Counted from the first letter of the stretch, positions 1 to 11,480 are shown. The stretch: 64,000 bases of DNA from Geosiphon pyriformis (GCA_016748015.1 JAAOMT010000289.1:135639-199638), one strand, 5' to 3'. Numbers and translations: made by a program. The notes: generated by a model from the letters alone, not told the origin.

Positions 1-288
1 GATTCCTGTAGAAGAGTTGACTTTCACAGCAAAGTAACTACACATTTTTTAGTGAGCTTCCAGACGAGCAATTCCTGGGAAAGAGTTGACGTTTACTACA
101 ACGTAACTACATAAAGTAACTGGCACGGAATTGGCCATTCCACTTATAAGCCCAGCGGTTCAAATTATAGGAGATAATTTGAAGATAAATTCAGTTACTG
201 GAGGTTCAACCACATCCAGAAAACGTGAATTCACAGCAAACAAGCATCAACAACATTTAAGAAAAGAGACCAAAAACCTCCGGTAACA
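1..288 (+). repeat. LTR-C, 3' part, cut by window edge
   Basis: The sequence up to the terminal GGTAACA is colinear with the 3' third of the LTR at 34605-35570 and with a more decayed copy ending near 50534. Shared blocks include GAAGAGTTGACTTT, AAAGTAACTACA and GGAGATAATTTGAAGATAAA. This copy is the least mutated of the three, with many C and G bases that are T or A in the others. It is followed directly by gypsy pol with no gag between them, so internal sequence has been deleted or two elements are joined. Confidence 0.7.
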
Positions 289-1735
289 ATGGATAAAACA
301 AATATTATTTGTTACAGCCAGAACAATTGGAACAGATAAACATGGAAAATCTAGACATACTTTAACAGATGCAACTAAAGATGTTACTCAATAATTTTAA
401 TGACATCTTCACCAGTGAAAATGAATTTGGCAGAACTGATATTATCCAGCATCAGATCAAGACTGGAGATGCAATGCCAATCAAACAGCAAGCATATAGG
501 GTACCACTAGCCAGCCATGAAATCATTCGTTAAGAGATCAACCGAATGCTTGACAATGGGTTAATTCAGCCATCAATGAGCCCATGGTTGTCACCAGTAG
601 TACTCATTCATAAGAAGAATAGAAAAATCCGATTTTGTGTAGACTACAGGAAACTCAATAGTGTAACTTGTGGAGACAGCTATCCAACTTCACGGATATA
701 AAAACTATTCAACATTTTCAGTGGAAACAAATAGTTCTCAATATTAGACTTGGATAGTAGTTACTGACAAGTAGCCATGGATTCAGCTGACAAAGAAAAA
801 ATGGCATTCACCACAAGAAAGGAAAACTTTGAGTTTGAAATTATGCCATTTGGCTTAACCAATGCTCCAACTACATTCCAATAGCTAATAGAAATTGTGT
901 ATACCAGCTTATTGTGGAAATCAGTAGTTGTATACTTGGATGACACCAATGTGTTCTCAAAAACATTCGATGATCATTTACGTCATCTCCAACAAGTGTT
1001 TGAAAGACTATGACAAGCAGAATTAAAATTGAATGCAACAAAATGTTTTTTTGGCAAAACAGAACTAAAATTCTTGGAACACATAGTTAACAAAGATGTC
1101 ATAAAAACAGATCCAGAGAAAATAGAGATAGTAAAGAACTTTCCAATACCAACCAATGTAACCAAGCTGAAATCATTTTTGGAATTTGCAAGCTATTATA
1201 GATGTTTCATAAAAAACTTTTCAAAGATAGCACAACCATTCAATGATCTTCAAACCAAAAATGCAAAGTATGAATAGACTAAAACTCAGCAAGAAGCATT
1301 TGACATCTTAAAAAGAAAGCTTATTCAAGCCCCAGTATTGATCTATCCAGATCATAGTAAACCATTCATTATCACTATTGATGCATCAGATCAAGCATTG
1401 GGAGCAGTACTATCTCAGAGAGGATTAAATGGAAGAAAACATCCAGTTGTATATGCCAGCTAAGGTTTGACTTCAGCCAAAAAGAACTATAGAACACCAG
1501 AATTAGAACATCTAGTAATCTATTGGGCAGTTATGAAATGGAAAAAATACTTGAGCCAAAAGTTTGAGGTATATACAGATCACAAAAGATTGACATTACT
1601 CCAAAAACAAGAATTTGGAGACAGAAGACAGTCAAGATAGAAAATGGCTCTTTCGACATATACTTATACTATACATTATAAAAAGAGAAAAGACAATGAA
1701 AATGCCAACAGTTTGTTGCAAATAAAACAAATCTA
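289..1735 (+). pseudogene. Ty3/gypsy reverse transcriptase and RNase H, broken by stops
   Basis: This is a decayed pol segment of a Ty3/gypsy LTR retrotransposon, which would copy element RNA into DNA. Read in one main frame it shows the RT landmarks in order: NIIQH-like and QAYR near 440-500, SPWLSPVVL and RFCVDYRKLN near 580-660, AFTTRKENFEFEIMPFGLTN near 800-870, and the catalytic YLDD at 933-944. The connection region (FLEFASYYRCFIKNF, near 1180) and RNase H (ITIDASDQALGAVLSQR, near 1375; YTDHKRL near 1575) follow. At least eight in-frame stops interrupt it. Most fall where Trp, Gln or Arg is expected, for example TAG for TGG at 1275 and TGA for CGA near 1011. Gag and protease are missing. 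The catalytic residues themselves survive, so this is the youngest gypsy pol here. Confidence 0.85.
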
Positions 1736-1974
1736 AGAACATTTCAACCCAAAAATATAACAAAACCAAAACAATACTCACGAAAATATAACAAAAGATA
1801 AACACACAAAAATATCAACAACTTCAATATTATATAGATACTTAACAGTTCAAGGAGAAATTATTTCAACTGGAACAAAAGAGGATCAAACAACAATCCA
1901 AATATTTTATCACTCACCAAAATATACTTTATTGAAAAAATAAAAAAGATTCAGATCAACCAACCAGAGTAATT

Positions 1975-3135
1975 ACAGAACCAGAAAAGGAGACAATACT
2001 GTTCAATATGCACTCAGATTCAACTACAGGACATTTTCATAAAAAAGCAACCATAGAAAGAACCAGAAAGAGATACTATTGGCCATCAATGTATTCAGAC
2101 ATCATTCAATATGTGCAAAATTGTGATGCTTGTCAAAGAAGAGAAGGAACAAGACCCAGCAAACTATTAAGACCAATCAAAGTGAGACAACCATTTGACC
2201 GCATTGGAATTGATTTAGTTGGACCATTGACAATTACCAGCAGAGGCAACAGATATATTGCAGTAGCCATGGACTATTTTACAAAATGGCCAGAAGCCAA
2301 AGCAATTCAAAGAGTGGATGCAAAATCCATTGCCAAATTTGTCCATCAAGATCTGATTTGTTAACATGGATGTCCAAAAGAACTATTATCAGACCAAAAA
2401 ATCCATTTTGTGAATAGAACATTAGCAGAACTAAGCCAAAGATTCGGAATTAAGAGACCACTATCATCACTATACTATCCACAAACCAATGGATTAGTTG
2501 AAAGATTTAATAGAACATTGTGTGAAGCAATAGCAAAACTCTGCCAAGAAAACCAAGACAAATGGGATTTGTTTATACCATCAGTATTATTTGCTTATCA
2601 GACAATAAAGCAAGACACCACACAAGCAACACCATTTGAATTGATATACAGTAGAATAGCAACATTACCAGTTGAGATAGAAGTTAACACATATCCAATT
2701 AAACCAATAACAGAAGAGAATTTCTAAGAAACATTGTTAAGAAGAACATATGACTTAATGGAAACATTAGAAAACAAATGAAAAAGAGCAGTTGATAACA
2801 TACAAAAGTCATAAGAGAAACAGAAAAAAAGACATGATAATTAACTACCAGACAAACCAGTTGAATTCAAGATTGGAGACAAAGTACTCTTACATCATAC
2901 CAAAGTGGAAAAACAATAAAGTGGAAAATTCGACCCCAAATGGGATAGACCATTTTATATAGAAGAAATTCTAGAAAATGGAGCTTACAAATTAAGACTG
3001 GATAACAAAATCTTAACCAAAACAGCACATGGAGATCAACTGAAACCATACCACAACATCACACCACCATTTACCAGTAATATTCCACAATTAGGAGTAC
3101 AGAAGATACTAGTCCAACCAGAGAAGATTCCATGA
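1975..3135 (+). pseudogene. Ty3/gypsy integrase, broken by stops
   Basis: This continues the same pol. An HHCC zinc finger is visible at 2008-2160 (His pair in MHSDSTTGHF, then CDACQRR). The DDE core follows: Asp in GIDLVGPL near 2208, Asp in LLSDQKIHFVN near 2390 and Glu in LVERFNRTL near 2495. A GPF/chromo-like C-terminal part (KWDRPFYIEEIL, near 2940) is also visible. Two open stretches survive, 2008-2364 and 2410-2727, separated by a TAA at 2362. Further TAA and TGA stops at 2725, 2779, 2812 and 2840 make the gene non-functional. In life the enzyme inserts element cDNA into the host chromosome. Confidence 0.85.
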
Positions 3136-3876
3136 GATCTGGAACTAATCATCATCATTGACAACAACACATTAAATTAATCCATCAAAAGAATATATAA
3201 AGACATAGTAGATGCGACAAGAAATATCAGAAAAATGGAAATTACAGACAACATCCACTCACTAGCACAACAACTCTTTCAATTGATTTAACACCAAGAG
3301 ATGGAAATTACAATTAATCAACAAACCATCCAATATCAAGACACTAGAAAGATATCACCACATAGAACACAAAAGAAAACAGAAAATACTATTGACAAAA
3401 TCATTGTGAAAGTAAAATTAGCAATAAAAAAGTTGACAAAAGAGTCACTATACTAAGAGTTGACTAAAGAAACTTGGAATTGGTGGATACAACAATTTCC
3501 AAGAAACTATTGTTATTTTTACTTGGGACAACACGTGAATATCCAAAATTTATATACGGATAAAACAAAGCAATTATTCAACACAAGAATACTACAACAA
3601 TTAAAACATTTTGTGGGAAAAAACAACTTATTCACACAGGTCTGAGCCATATACCAAATACACACAGCATTTCAGAATCAACCAGAAATTTTACTTAACA
3701 AAGCAATGGATATGGTTATTAGTAATCAATTAGAAAAGATCACCAATACTCATTTGAAGAATTACAGACTCAAATAACACAAGTAATTCTCAAAAATGAA
3801 ATTCAGGAAATACTTCAAGAAGGAGAATTAACAGAGTTAGATTTTGATGAAGCTCAATATTAAAAGAAGGAAATAA
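3136..3876 (+). pseudogene. Extra C-terminal region of gypsy polyprotein and 3' untranslated part
   Basis: Reading continues beyond the integrase for about 230 codons with only a few stops, so the polyprotein seems to have had a long extra C-terminal domain. The best preserved part is the open stretch 3460-3645 (motifs ETWNWWIQQFPRNYCY and FLYLGQ-like). I do not recognise a domain, membrane segment or protease here. The colinear region of the LTR-B element (26.5-27.3 kb) keeps the same layout. A purine-rich stretch AAAAGAAGGAAATAA at 3862-3876 directly before the LTR is the polypurine tract. Confidence 0.5.
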
Positions 3877-4747
3877 TGTTACTCATAGAAATATAAAGAA
3901 TATATATTAGTATAGTTATTAGCCAATCAGAAGTAAACATAGTAAAATGTGGAATTCCAGGATTTCTCTCAAGAATTGCAGGATTCCAGAAATTACAGGA
4001 TTCTCACAAGAAATTGCAGAATTCCAGAATTCCAGAATTTCTCTCAAAGGAATTGCAGGATTTCAGAAATTCCAGGATTCCTGTTGTGAAGAATTGAGAA
4101 ATTGAGGAATCTCAATTATGTATATATAGCAGTAGGATTAGAAGCTAAAAAGACAGACCTCTCAGTTTAGATTTTATTTAGACAACTTTCCAAACCACAA
4201 ATAAATAACTGTTTGTTATCTCAAACCCACTGCCACTATCAACACTTCATGTTAATAGTAATTGATACTTAACTACACTGGAACAATAGCTCTTGATTAT
4301 GGCTATTAACGGAATACTAACTTGCAAATCACCTTGGCTTATTTCTTTTCTTTCTTTATTTTCTTTTTTTTTCTTTATTTCTTGCATTGATTTTATTGTT
4401 GTTTACTAACTCTATTGAAGATTAATGCATGGGGTACTGATGTCAGGATAAACGTGACTGGTAAAAGACCCAGAAATAAGGGTAGAATACTCGATTAAGG
4501 ATAGCTTACTAGAAGGAATACTGGCCATCAAGCTAAGAAAGAAATTGATGAAACTGCGGTTTCAGGAAGCTACAGATAAAACTATTATTATTGAATCTCT
4601 GTCCATTATACAAAGAACTCAACCAAACCCTTCGGATACAAACTTTTTAGACACAAACCTTCAGATCACTATCAACTGCAACTAGATTTGAGCACCAAGT
4701 TATGGGTGTGTTATCTAATCCAATGTCAGAAATAATCATCTGTAACA
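3877..4747 (+). repeat. LTR-A, 871 bp
   Basis: The LTR begins TGTTACTCATAGAA and ends ATCATCTGTAACA, so the termini form the inverted pair TGTTAC/GTAACA. It is preceded by a polypurine tract, which marks it as the 3' LTR of the element to its left. Related copies lie at 29305-30175 (+), 57857-58689, 59879-60845 and 63108-63895 (-). The U3 portion (3951-4095) is a run of short GAATTCC/GGAATT-like repeats. At 4748 it abuts a minus-strand gag fragment of another element, so one element probably inserted into the other. Confidence 0.85.
4121..4129 (+). promoter_or_regulatory. Candidate TATA box of LTR-A
   Basis: TATATATAG lies about 245 bases into the LTR, directly after the GAATTC-repeat block. 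The same motif followed by CAGTAG is kept in the copy at 29503-29512, and its reverse complement lies near 63699-63706. Placement inside an LTR suggests the U3 promoter. No transcript evidence is available. Confidence 0.5.
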
Positions 4748-5606
4748 CCATGATCCAGTTAATGAGTAGAATGTTATTGGTTACATTTAAGAGAATTGGT
4801 GTCTGTGTATTTGAGTGTTCTCCAGATATTAATAATGGTTGTTTCTCTTTGTTATTTAAACCAATAGGTTGTAAGATAGCTGTTTCTTCTATCAGGAAAA
4901 ATGCTGATTCTGCTGGGTTTTGTGCTGGTGGTTGTTCCCAAGTTGATGTGTTTTCTTCTGTTTGACCAGCTGTTGGGGTAAAATTTTCAACCAGTGATCT
5001 GTATTTTTCTAGTGATTTGGTCCAACTTTGTTGATCCCAAGGGTGTGGATTTCCAGGAGTTTGTGATGTTTCCGACTGGGTTTCTGGGGGTAAATTGAAT
5101 ACAATTCTACTTTGAAGTGTCTGATGATATAATAGAGTTGTTGGAGAAAAGAATCTTGGTTTCTTGTTGACCATAGACTTGTCTTGAGCAGTTGTGAGAT
5201 TATTGGATCCATATTTGTATTCTTCTGAATCAGATTCTACTGGTTGTTGTACTTGAAAGAATCATTTTGTTACATAGTGTTTAATGTCTATATTGACTAT
5301 GCATAGAGTTTTAGCAATTGCTCGAGTAGTGGTAATTGTTGAGTACCCTAGTAAGCTTTGATGGATTTGTTCTTCAAGTCTTCTTGTATTAGTTGTGCAG
5401 TCTAATAAGCAGTTGATTTTTGCATTAATATAGTTGCAAAAATCACTTTTTATAATAGTGGTTTCTGCTGGTATTCCTAGATCTTTTCAAAAGCATTGAA
5501 ATAGTGCTCTTCTGTACAAAGAGTAATTTTTTTCTATTGTTCCAATAGTCACCACTTTTGTGTATCTTTGGAGTGCTCTGTTTTTGTGGATTTATAACTT
5601 CACAGG
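4748..5606 (-). pseudogene. Gag-like N-terminal region of an LTR-B gypsy element
   Basis: Reading leftward from the primer-binding-like site at 5607-5616, one frame runs for about 270 codons with two or three stops. The largest open part lies at 4647-5174, and its last 33 codons run into LTR-A. The protein is rich in Gln, Pro, Ser and Thr, as retroelement Gag proteins often are. Motifs such as SDFCNYIN and NTRRLEEQIHQSLL also occur, decayed, at 19.6-19.75 kb in the complete LTR-B element, which fixes the assignment. Gag would package element RNA. The 3' part of gag and all of pol are gone, cut off at the LTR-A boundary. Confidence 0.65.
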
Positions 5607-5616
5607 GAGCACCAAA
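5607..5616 (-). other. Primer-binding-like site of the inverted LTR-B element
   Basis: Directly after the LTR-B end (minus strand ...CCCATAACA) comes TTTGGTGCTC. The same string follows the LTR at 19483-19492, and a decayed form (TTTAGTGTTC) follows the LTR-A copy at 59879. It is also the exact complement of a stretch inside the LTR (5648-5662). Confidence 0.6.
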
Positions 5617-6729
5617 TGTTATGGGTTAACTTGGTGGAGTATGGTAGTAACATTTGGTGCTCTAATTTAGTATTCTAAGGTTGTATGTTTTTCATAGAGT
5701 TTTTTGGTTATAAGGCACAGAATTTGTCTTTTATTGATTACAATATTTTCTGTAAATGTGAGCTTTCTTCTCCATGCTAATGAGCATAATTATTAGGGTT
5801 CAGCATTGCTTTGTTGCTCTTTTGGTAAGCTACCAAGATAATGTTAATATCCAAAACTTAGGAAAAGCTTCCTTCTTTTACCAGGCTATCATGAAGTCTA
5901 TTCTAAGACAGTCAATTTTTCTATGTTGCTGCTCCAAACAAAATAAAAAATAAAAAAAATAAAAATAAAAAAAAAATAAAAAATTAGTTTCCATCAATCG
6001 CTGTGATTAAGAGTGATTGGTCTAAATCATTAAGGGTTCAAGACATTTATGTTAATGGCATCTGTTCTAAAACAAAGGTAGAAAATACTGATTTTAATTT
6101 CAATTAAAATCCGTAAGATTGGAGAACATGAATTGGTAAATTGGATTTTGTGTTTTTGATAATTATTGTATTTTGGACTATGGATATATAATAAGTAGAA
6201 TACAAAGTAAAATTGATTTCTAACTAACTGTCTTTTCAACTTTTACAACTACTGGCTTTTATACATTTTTTTGGTTTTACAGGATTGTTTTCAATTGCTT
6301 CACTATTGTTAGCTATTGTTTTGTTATTGTTAGCTATTGTTTGTTATTGCTAGCTATTACTCGTTATTGCTATCTATTACTTGTTATTACTAACTATTGC
6401 TTGTTATTACTATCTATTGCTCGTTATTGCTAGCTATTGCTTATTATTGCTAGCTACTGCTTATTATTGTTTGCATTTGTTCTATGTTATCTCAAGTTGT
6501 ACTACATTTTTTTTGTCACATTTTTTTGTCATATTTTCTCATAGCTTTTTGGTTTTTCTACTTGGGTAACAGTAGTCTTAAAATTTTTGTAAAAAGCTAA
6601 AGAGTTGTATTTAACAACTTTTTTAATAACTTTTGCCAGTGTCTTTCAATTTTGAATTTCTTCAGTTATTTCATCTTGTATGTTTGCTTTAACCATATTA
6701 TATAGTTGTTTAATATTATGTGAGTAATA
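5617..6729 (-). repeat. LTR-B, inverted, 5' LTR of a truncated element
   Basis: The reverse complement begins TATTACTC at 6729 and ends CCCATAACA at 5617. Over its length it is colinear with the LTRs at 18488-19482 and 27345-28278; shared blocks include the poly-T/AG-rich middle and GTAAAATTGACTGTCT-like strings. It is about 120 bp longer than the 18488 copy, which the 20-bp tandem repeat at 6321-6460 accounts for. Its position before a minus-strand gag makes it a 5' LTR. Confidence 0.8.
6321..6460. repeat. 20-bp tandem repeat, seven units, inside LTR-B U3
   Basis: The unit is approximately TTGTTATTGCTAGCTATTGC. Seven head-to-tail copies with a few substitutions each are visible, with partial copies on both sides (from about 6302 to 6475). 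The LTR-B copies at 18.7 and 27.5 kb carry at most one unit, so this is a local expansion. Confidence 0.9.
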
Positions 6730-7284
6730 ATATATGTGATTTAAGATTCTATTATAAGTAGCATCAAAAAAAGTTCTTTTTTTTTACTTAATTAATAATG
6801 AAAATAATGTATTGATAAGTAAAATTACATGTAATTTCTTTAAATTACATATTAATCTAGTTGTATTCATTGGATAAAATTTTTCCACATGCAATACAAA
6901 AAGTTTTGTTTCATATTTCTGATTGTTTTGGATATTTGTATGTTTTTTTGTGATATTAGTTATAATAGCAATAGATAGCCTATTAGTTATTCTTATGTGA
7001 AGCAATACAAGCCATTATAAAAGATAATTTTTCCTAACAAACTGAATATTGTAATTTTGATCAATAATTTTAGTGATATTAGAAATAAAAAAAGTACAAT
7101 GGTGTAAAGTTAAAAGTTTTGTTAGTCTATTCAAAAACAAATAGTAGTTTTTTACAATTATTTTTGTCTTATTTAATCTAATATGTTTTGATAGTTTTTG
7201 TTTCTAACATTTTTTTAAATTTGAACTAAAGTGATTTGTTTGTGTAGAAATCTCTTTTAAAATATTTACACATGACAGACATTC
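6730..7284. other. AT-rich stretch, nothing identified
   Basis: It lies between the inverted LTR-B and the first recognisable LINE coding sequence. It may include the 5' untranslated region of the LINE, but no motif shows this. Confidence 0.4.
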
Positions 7285-8689
7285 ATGTATATTGTTTCTA
7301 ATATATTAGTTGTAACTCTTAAATTGACCAATTCAAAGTGGTATTTGTTTTTTCTAACTGATTATTTTCGATTAATGCTTGAAATTATTAAATTAATATT
7401 TGTTTTAAAAAAAAGTATGAATAGAACTGCATTATTGGCTGAAAAAAAAATCAAAGTAAATAACAATCTTAAAAGACAAAAAGTGCATTCAGATTAAACT
7501 GTAGTGATCAAAAAAATTCTTATAGATATGTCAAAAAAAATAATTGTTGTTGTAATATTTAAGTATAATTAAATTGTGTTAATCAAATTACAACTCATTA
7601 AACTATAGCAAAAGGCTGTGATGAAATTTGCCAAATCAAATCAAGCTGATTAGTTGGTATTTAAATAATCAACTTTAATTAATAAAGACTTAATACATAT
7701 AGCCAAAACTATAGAAAATTGTAATATCTGGATGTTAAAAAATTGGTTTAAAGCACTTTTGTTTATTTTGCTAATAGAAACAACTGCTTATAATTTAAGT
7801 GCTTTATTGGAAGAGATTGGTAAAAAAACTTGTATTATTAATTGATTATTCAATACTAATAATAAGATTCAATATACTGTAGTTAGTTTTGAAATAAATA
7901 AGAAACTTAAAACTGCTTTTTATATAGAGCCAATTTTTAGTGGTATGAAACTCTTTTGGACTAGATTAAATTTGGTTTGTTGTAAAAAGTACAGACATTT
8001 TAAATATTTGGCTTTAAAGTATGATATATCAAATACATCTGTTTTGTCTTCTAAAAAAATTTATAAAAGGATTGTTTTAGAAGAAAATTGTCTTTAGTTG
8101 ACTAGACTATATGTTAAGAAAAGTGTTTTTATTTCTTATTTTGTCATATTTAGCAGCAAATTTTGGGCTCAGATAGTTTTATTTGCTGTATTTTTTGATG
8201 ATATTTACTCTAGTTCTGGTTTTGGTTCTTTTTTTTTAATATAACACATGTTAAAAAAAGTTTTCAGATTATTTAAAACAATTCATTTATTAGTGCCTAC
8301 TTGGCACTTTTGGAGCACTCTTTAGAGCTTTTAAAAAATCAAGTGTTTAACATAGTGTAAAGATTAAGCTTTATGGATTTGATATTTCTGATATCTATTT
8401 TTCAATTTTTTTTTCTATTATGTCTGTACTATTAAATTTAAATTTGGATTTGGATATAGTTTTGAATGACTTACTTGTATTATCTGTTTGTTTTTTTTAG
8501 TTATAAATAAAAAAATTCCAAATTTGGGTCTAAGTAGTTTAAAAATTTTGATTACTAAGATAAGTGGTTTGGAATTAAAAATAGTGGCTCTTAAAATTTT
8601 AGTTGATTTGGTATTCATAAGTTTAGATTAATTGTATGCTGGCTTGGATTTTTCTGTAATTGTTTTATCTCAATGACTGATTTAATTTG

Positions 8690-9400
8690 AAAAATTGTTA
8701 TGTGTAATATTTGTGGTATTAATGTTCTTGCTAAACAAGAAAACATAATTTATTGGCATAAAAAGTCAGATAATATGATCTTTATTATTATGAAAATAAA
8801 GTTAAGATCTAGTATTAAGCCATAAATAATAAATAAGTTTAATGAAATAAGAATTTTTACATCTGATTTAAACAAAAATTTTCTTGGTACTAGAGTGGCA
8901 ATTATTGTAAACAATTTTTTAGCTTGTTATGTCTCAAAGATAAAAAAAATCTCTAATTAAATTATTTTAATACAGTTTTTGTTTAAAGATAAATTATTTG
9001 TTACAATTTTGAGTTTGTATATAAATACTTTTGCTAAAATTAGATTTGGTCAAATATTGGAGATCAACTTTTTTATTGCTAAGACTATTAATTTCAGTAT
9101 TTTTATAGTATTGGGCAGAGATTTTAACAAAAATAGTTCAAAAAAGAGTGTAAGTTTTAAGTTTTATATAGATTTAGGCTTAGTTAACTTATTTAATAAA
9201 TATTTATTAACCAAAATTTCTACTTGGAGTTATTTTAGAGGTGTTAAAAAGATTATTAATTTTATTTTTGTAAACTAAAATCTGGTGTTTGTAATTATTA
9301 GTCATAAAATTGATGTTGTGTCTGAGTTTTTTGATATCAATTACAGAACAGTTTTAGTTACAATTAGCTTAAATAGTTTTTTGAATATTTATTTTAATAA
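8690..9400 (+). pseudogene. LINE endonuclease domain remnant
   Basis: In life this domain nicks the target so that reverse transcription can start. The surviving open stretch 8979-9278 contains VLGRDFNKN (the GDFN motif with Gly changed to Arg) and STWSYFRGVKKIINFIFV (the TW...S.IDFV motif). Next comes FFDINYRTV, corresponding to the SDH motif with its His lost. Upstream, NICGINVLAKQENI near 8705 marks the domain start, and the expected catalytic Glu near 8795 reads Lys. Several active-site residues are therefore gone. Confidence 0.7.
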
Positions 9401-9699
9401 TAATTATAAGCAGGCTAATAAAGATAAATAGAAGTTCAAAATTAAGGATTCTAAGGTTGGTAAGTAGTTACAGTTTAAAAAGTGCTTATTAGACAAATTC
9501 TTAAGAAAAATGGCTGAATTCAATAGTGCAAAATGTTGTGGCAATTTGAACACTATGTAGAAAATTCTAAAAGAGATAATGATAAGTTTTGCTGATAAGA
9601 TGTTTTTTAAACTTTGGTCTAATAAGTTTGAATGTTTAAAAAATAGACAATTATTTAAGTTTTTTAAGCTAGAATTGTTGATAACCAAAATCATAAAAG

Positions 9700-11480
9700 A
9701 TTTGAGTTCAAATTAGAATTCAAAAACTAATTGTCTCATCAATATTTAAACTAATATTGACAAAAAAGAGGTCTTCAAATTGCATATTATAATTGATAAT
9801 AGCAAAAGTTTAAAAAAAATTCTATATCATTTGTCAAAGATTAAAAAAAGTATCATAAATCTAAGTATTATGAATTTAAAGTTGCTCAAGATAATTTCAT
9901 CAGAAAGACTATTAATAAATATATAGAAAATTTCTGTTTTAATAAAAAAAAAATAATCAAAAGCATTCTAGATTGGCTATTTCAAAAAGTGGTATTTAAT
10001 TATTTGATAGCTAATAATAATTTGATTCTGAAGCCATATAAAGTCAAATTTATAATTGATACAATTATGGAAAAATAGACAAAAAGATATGTAATATTTG
10101 GTGCTCTGTTTAATAGATAGTTCAATTAATATATTTTTTTGAATTATGTTAATAATAATGCTTTCTCAAAAGTTATAAGTAATATTAAGTTTAATAAGTT
10201 TTTACAAGTTGTTAAAAATTTACTTAATAAAAAAGCTGCTGGTCTCTCTAGTATTCTTAATAAACTTTGAAAACATAATAATGTGCAAGTTTTGGGTGGT
10301 TTATTAAACATTTTTAATGTGTGCTTAGTGTTAAACACAGTTTTTACACAATAAAAAAAAGCCTAAGTTTTTATAATACTAAAACCATATAATTAGAAAT
10401 TGTATTTATTTATTAATTTTTAATAAAGATATTGTTTCATAAGAGTTTTTTTGTAATAACATTTATTATATTGCCAATATTTGTTAGAATTTTTACGAAT
10501 ACCAAGCTAATAGCCTTGATTAAAACAGCCTGAAAATTTTTATCTAAGATTTTTTCAGATAGAATTTTTTTAGCCTATAGCAATTTTGACATTTTACATA
10601 ATAATAATTTTTCAGTTTTGAAAGACATATTTATCCAAACTCCAATTTTTGTTGTTGATTCCATTATTAAGGATCTGTTAAAAAAAACAGAAAGCTATAA
10701 CTAGTTTTTTAGAACATACATAAAACATACAATTCTGTTAAGTAGTATTATTTAAAAAACAGTTTGGTTAAAATCAAGATGTATTTCTGTTTATTGAATT
10801 TTTTGAGAATATATACAATAATCAAATTAATTGAGTAATGATAAATTTTGGGTTTATAGAAAGGTATACTATTCATAATAAATTGGATTAAGATAAAGTA
10901 TTCTTATCTCTGCTGTAAAAAAATTTTTATGATCCTTTGCTCTATAAAGTTAAAAAGCATAACAGTTTATATGACTACAGATTGAATCAAAATTTTTTAT
11001 CTAAACTAACAAACAAAATTTCAGAGATAGCATAACATCTTTTTTGATAACAGAGGCTTTCATAAACAACACAATTTGAGTTGGAAATAATATAGCTATT
11101 ACTTAGCATATTTTAAACATAATTAATGAATTTTTTTAAATTAATAATATTTCAATTAATACAAATAAAATGGTTGCTATATTCATCAATTGAAAAGTGA
11201 AAGTTCTCTGTTTAGTAATAAGTGAGTCAAATATTTCAATAGCTAAGAAAAATAAATTACATAAATATGTGGGTATTTTTTTGTCTATGAACAGTTTTTT
11301 TAAATCAAGTATTATTAAGACTTACTTGAATGTTAAGTTTTTTACAAATCTGGTTTTAAAAAAGACTGTGTTTAATAAGCAGTTTTTGTATTTGGTGTTT
11401 GCTGTTTTGCAACCAATAGTTGGCTACAAATTACAATTTAGTTATGTTTTAATAAGTATATGCAAAAAGTAAAGACAGAT
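9700..11480 (+). pseudogene. LINE reverse transcriptase remnant
   Basis: Frame-broken RT signals occur in order: NKKAAGLSSILNKL (RT motif around 10215-10270), LIALIKTA and KFLSKIFSDR near 10515-10560, and NNNFSVLKD near 10600. The open stretch 11197-11472, with KYVGIFLSMNSFFKSS and LVLKKTVFNKQFLYLVF, is the conserved region after the catalytic box. The catalytic FADD-type box itself cannot be read with confidence. Spacing and order fit a LINE RT. Confidence 0.65.

Noticed and set aside
3951-4095. Repeated short units suggestive of a CRISPR array
   Set aside because: Units are irregular, overlapping and without unique spacers; they sit in an LTR of a eukaryotic element.
4702-4965. Plus-strand ORF with Cys and Ser
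   Set aside because: It runs from LTR-A into the antisense of the gag fragment; no independent support.
6381-6569. ORF rich in Leu, Tyr and Cys suggesting a small membrane protein
   Set aside because: It is generated by the 20-bp tandem repeat inside the LTR.
10090-10103. TAATATTTGGTGCTCTG, resembling an LTR-B end plus primer site
   Set aside because: It lies inside the continuous LINE reading and has no LTR sequence to its left; the match is probably chance.
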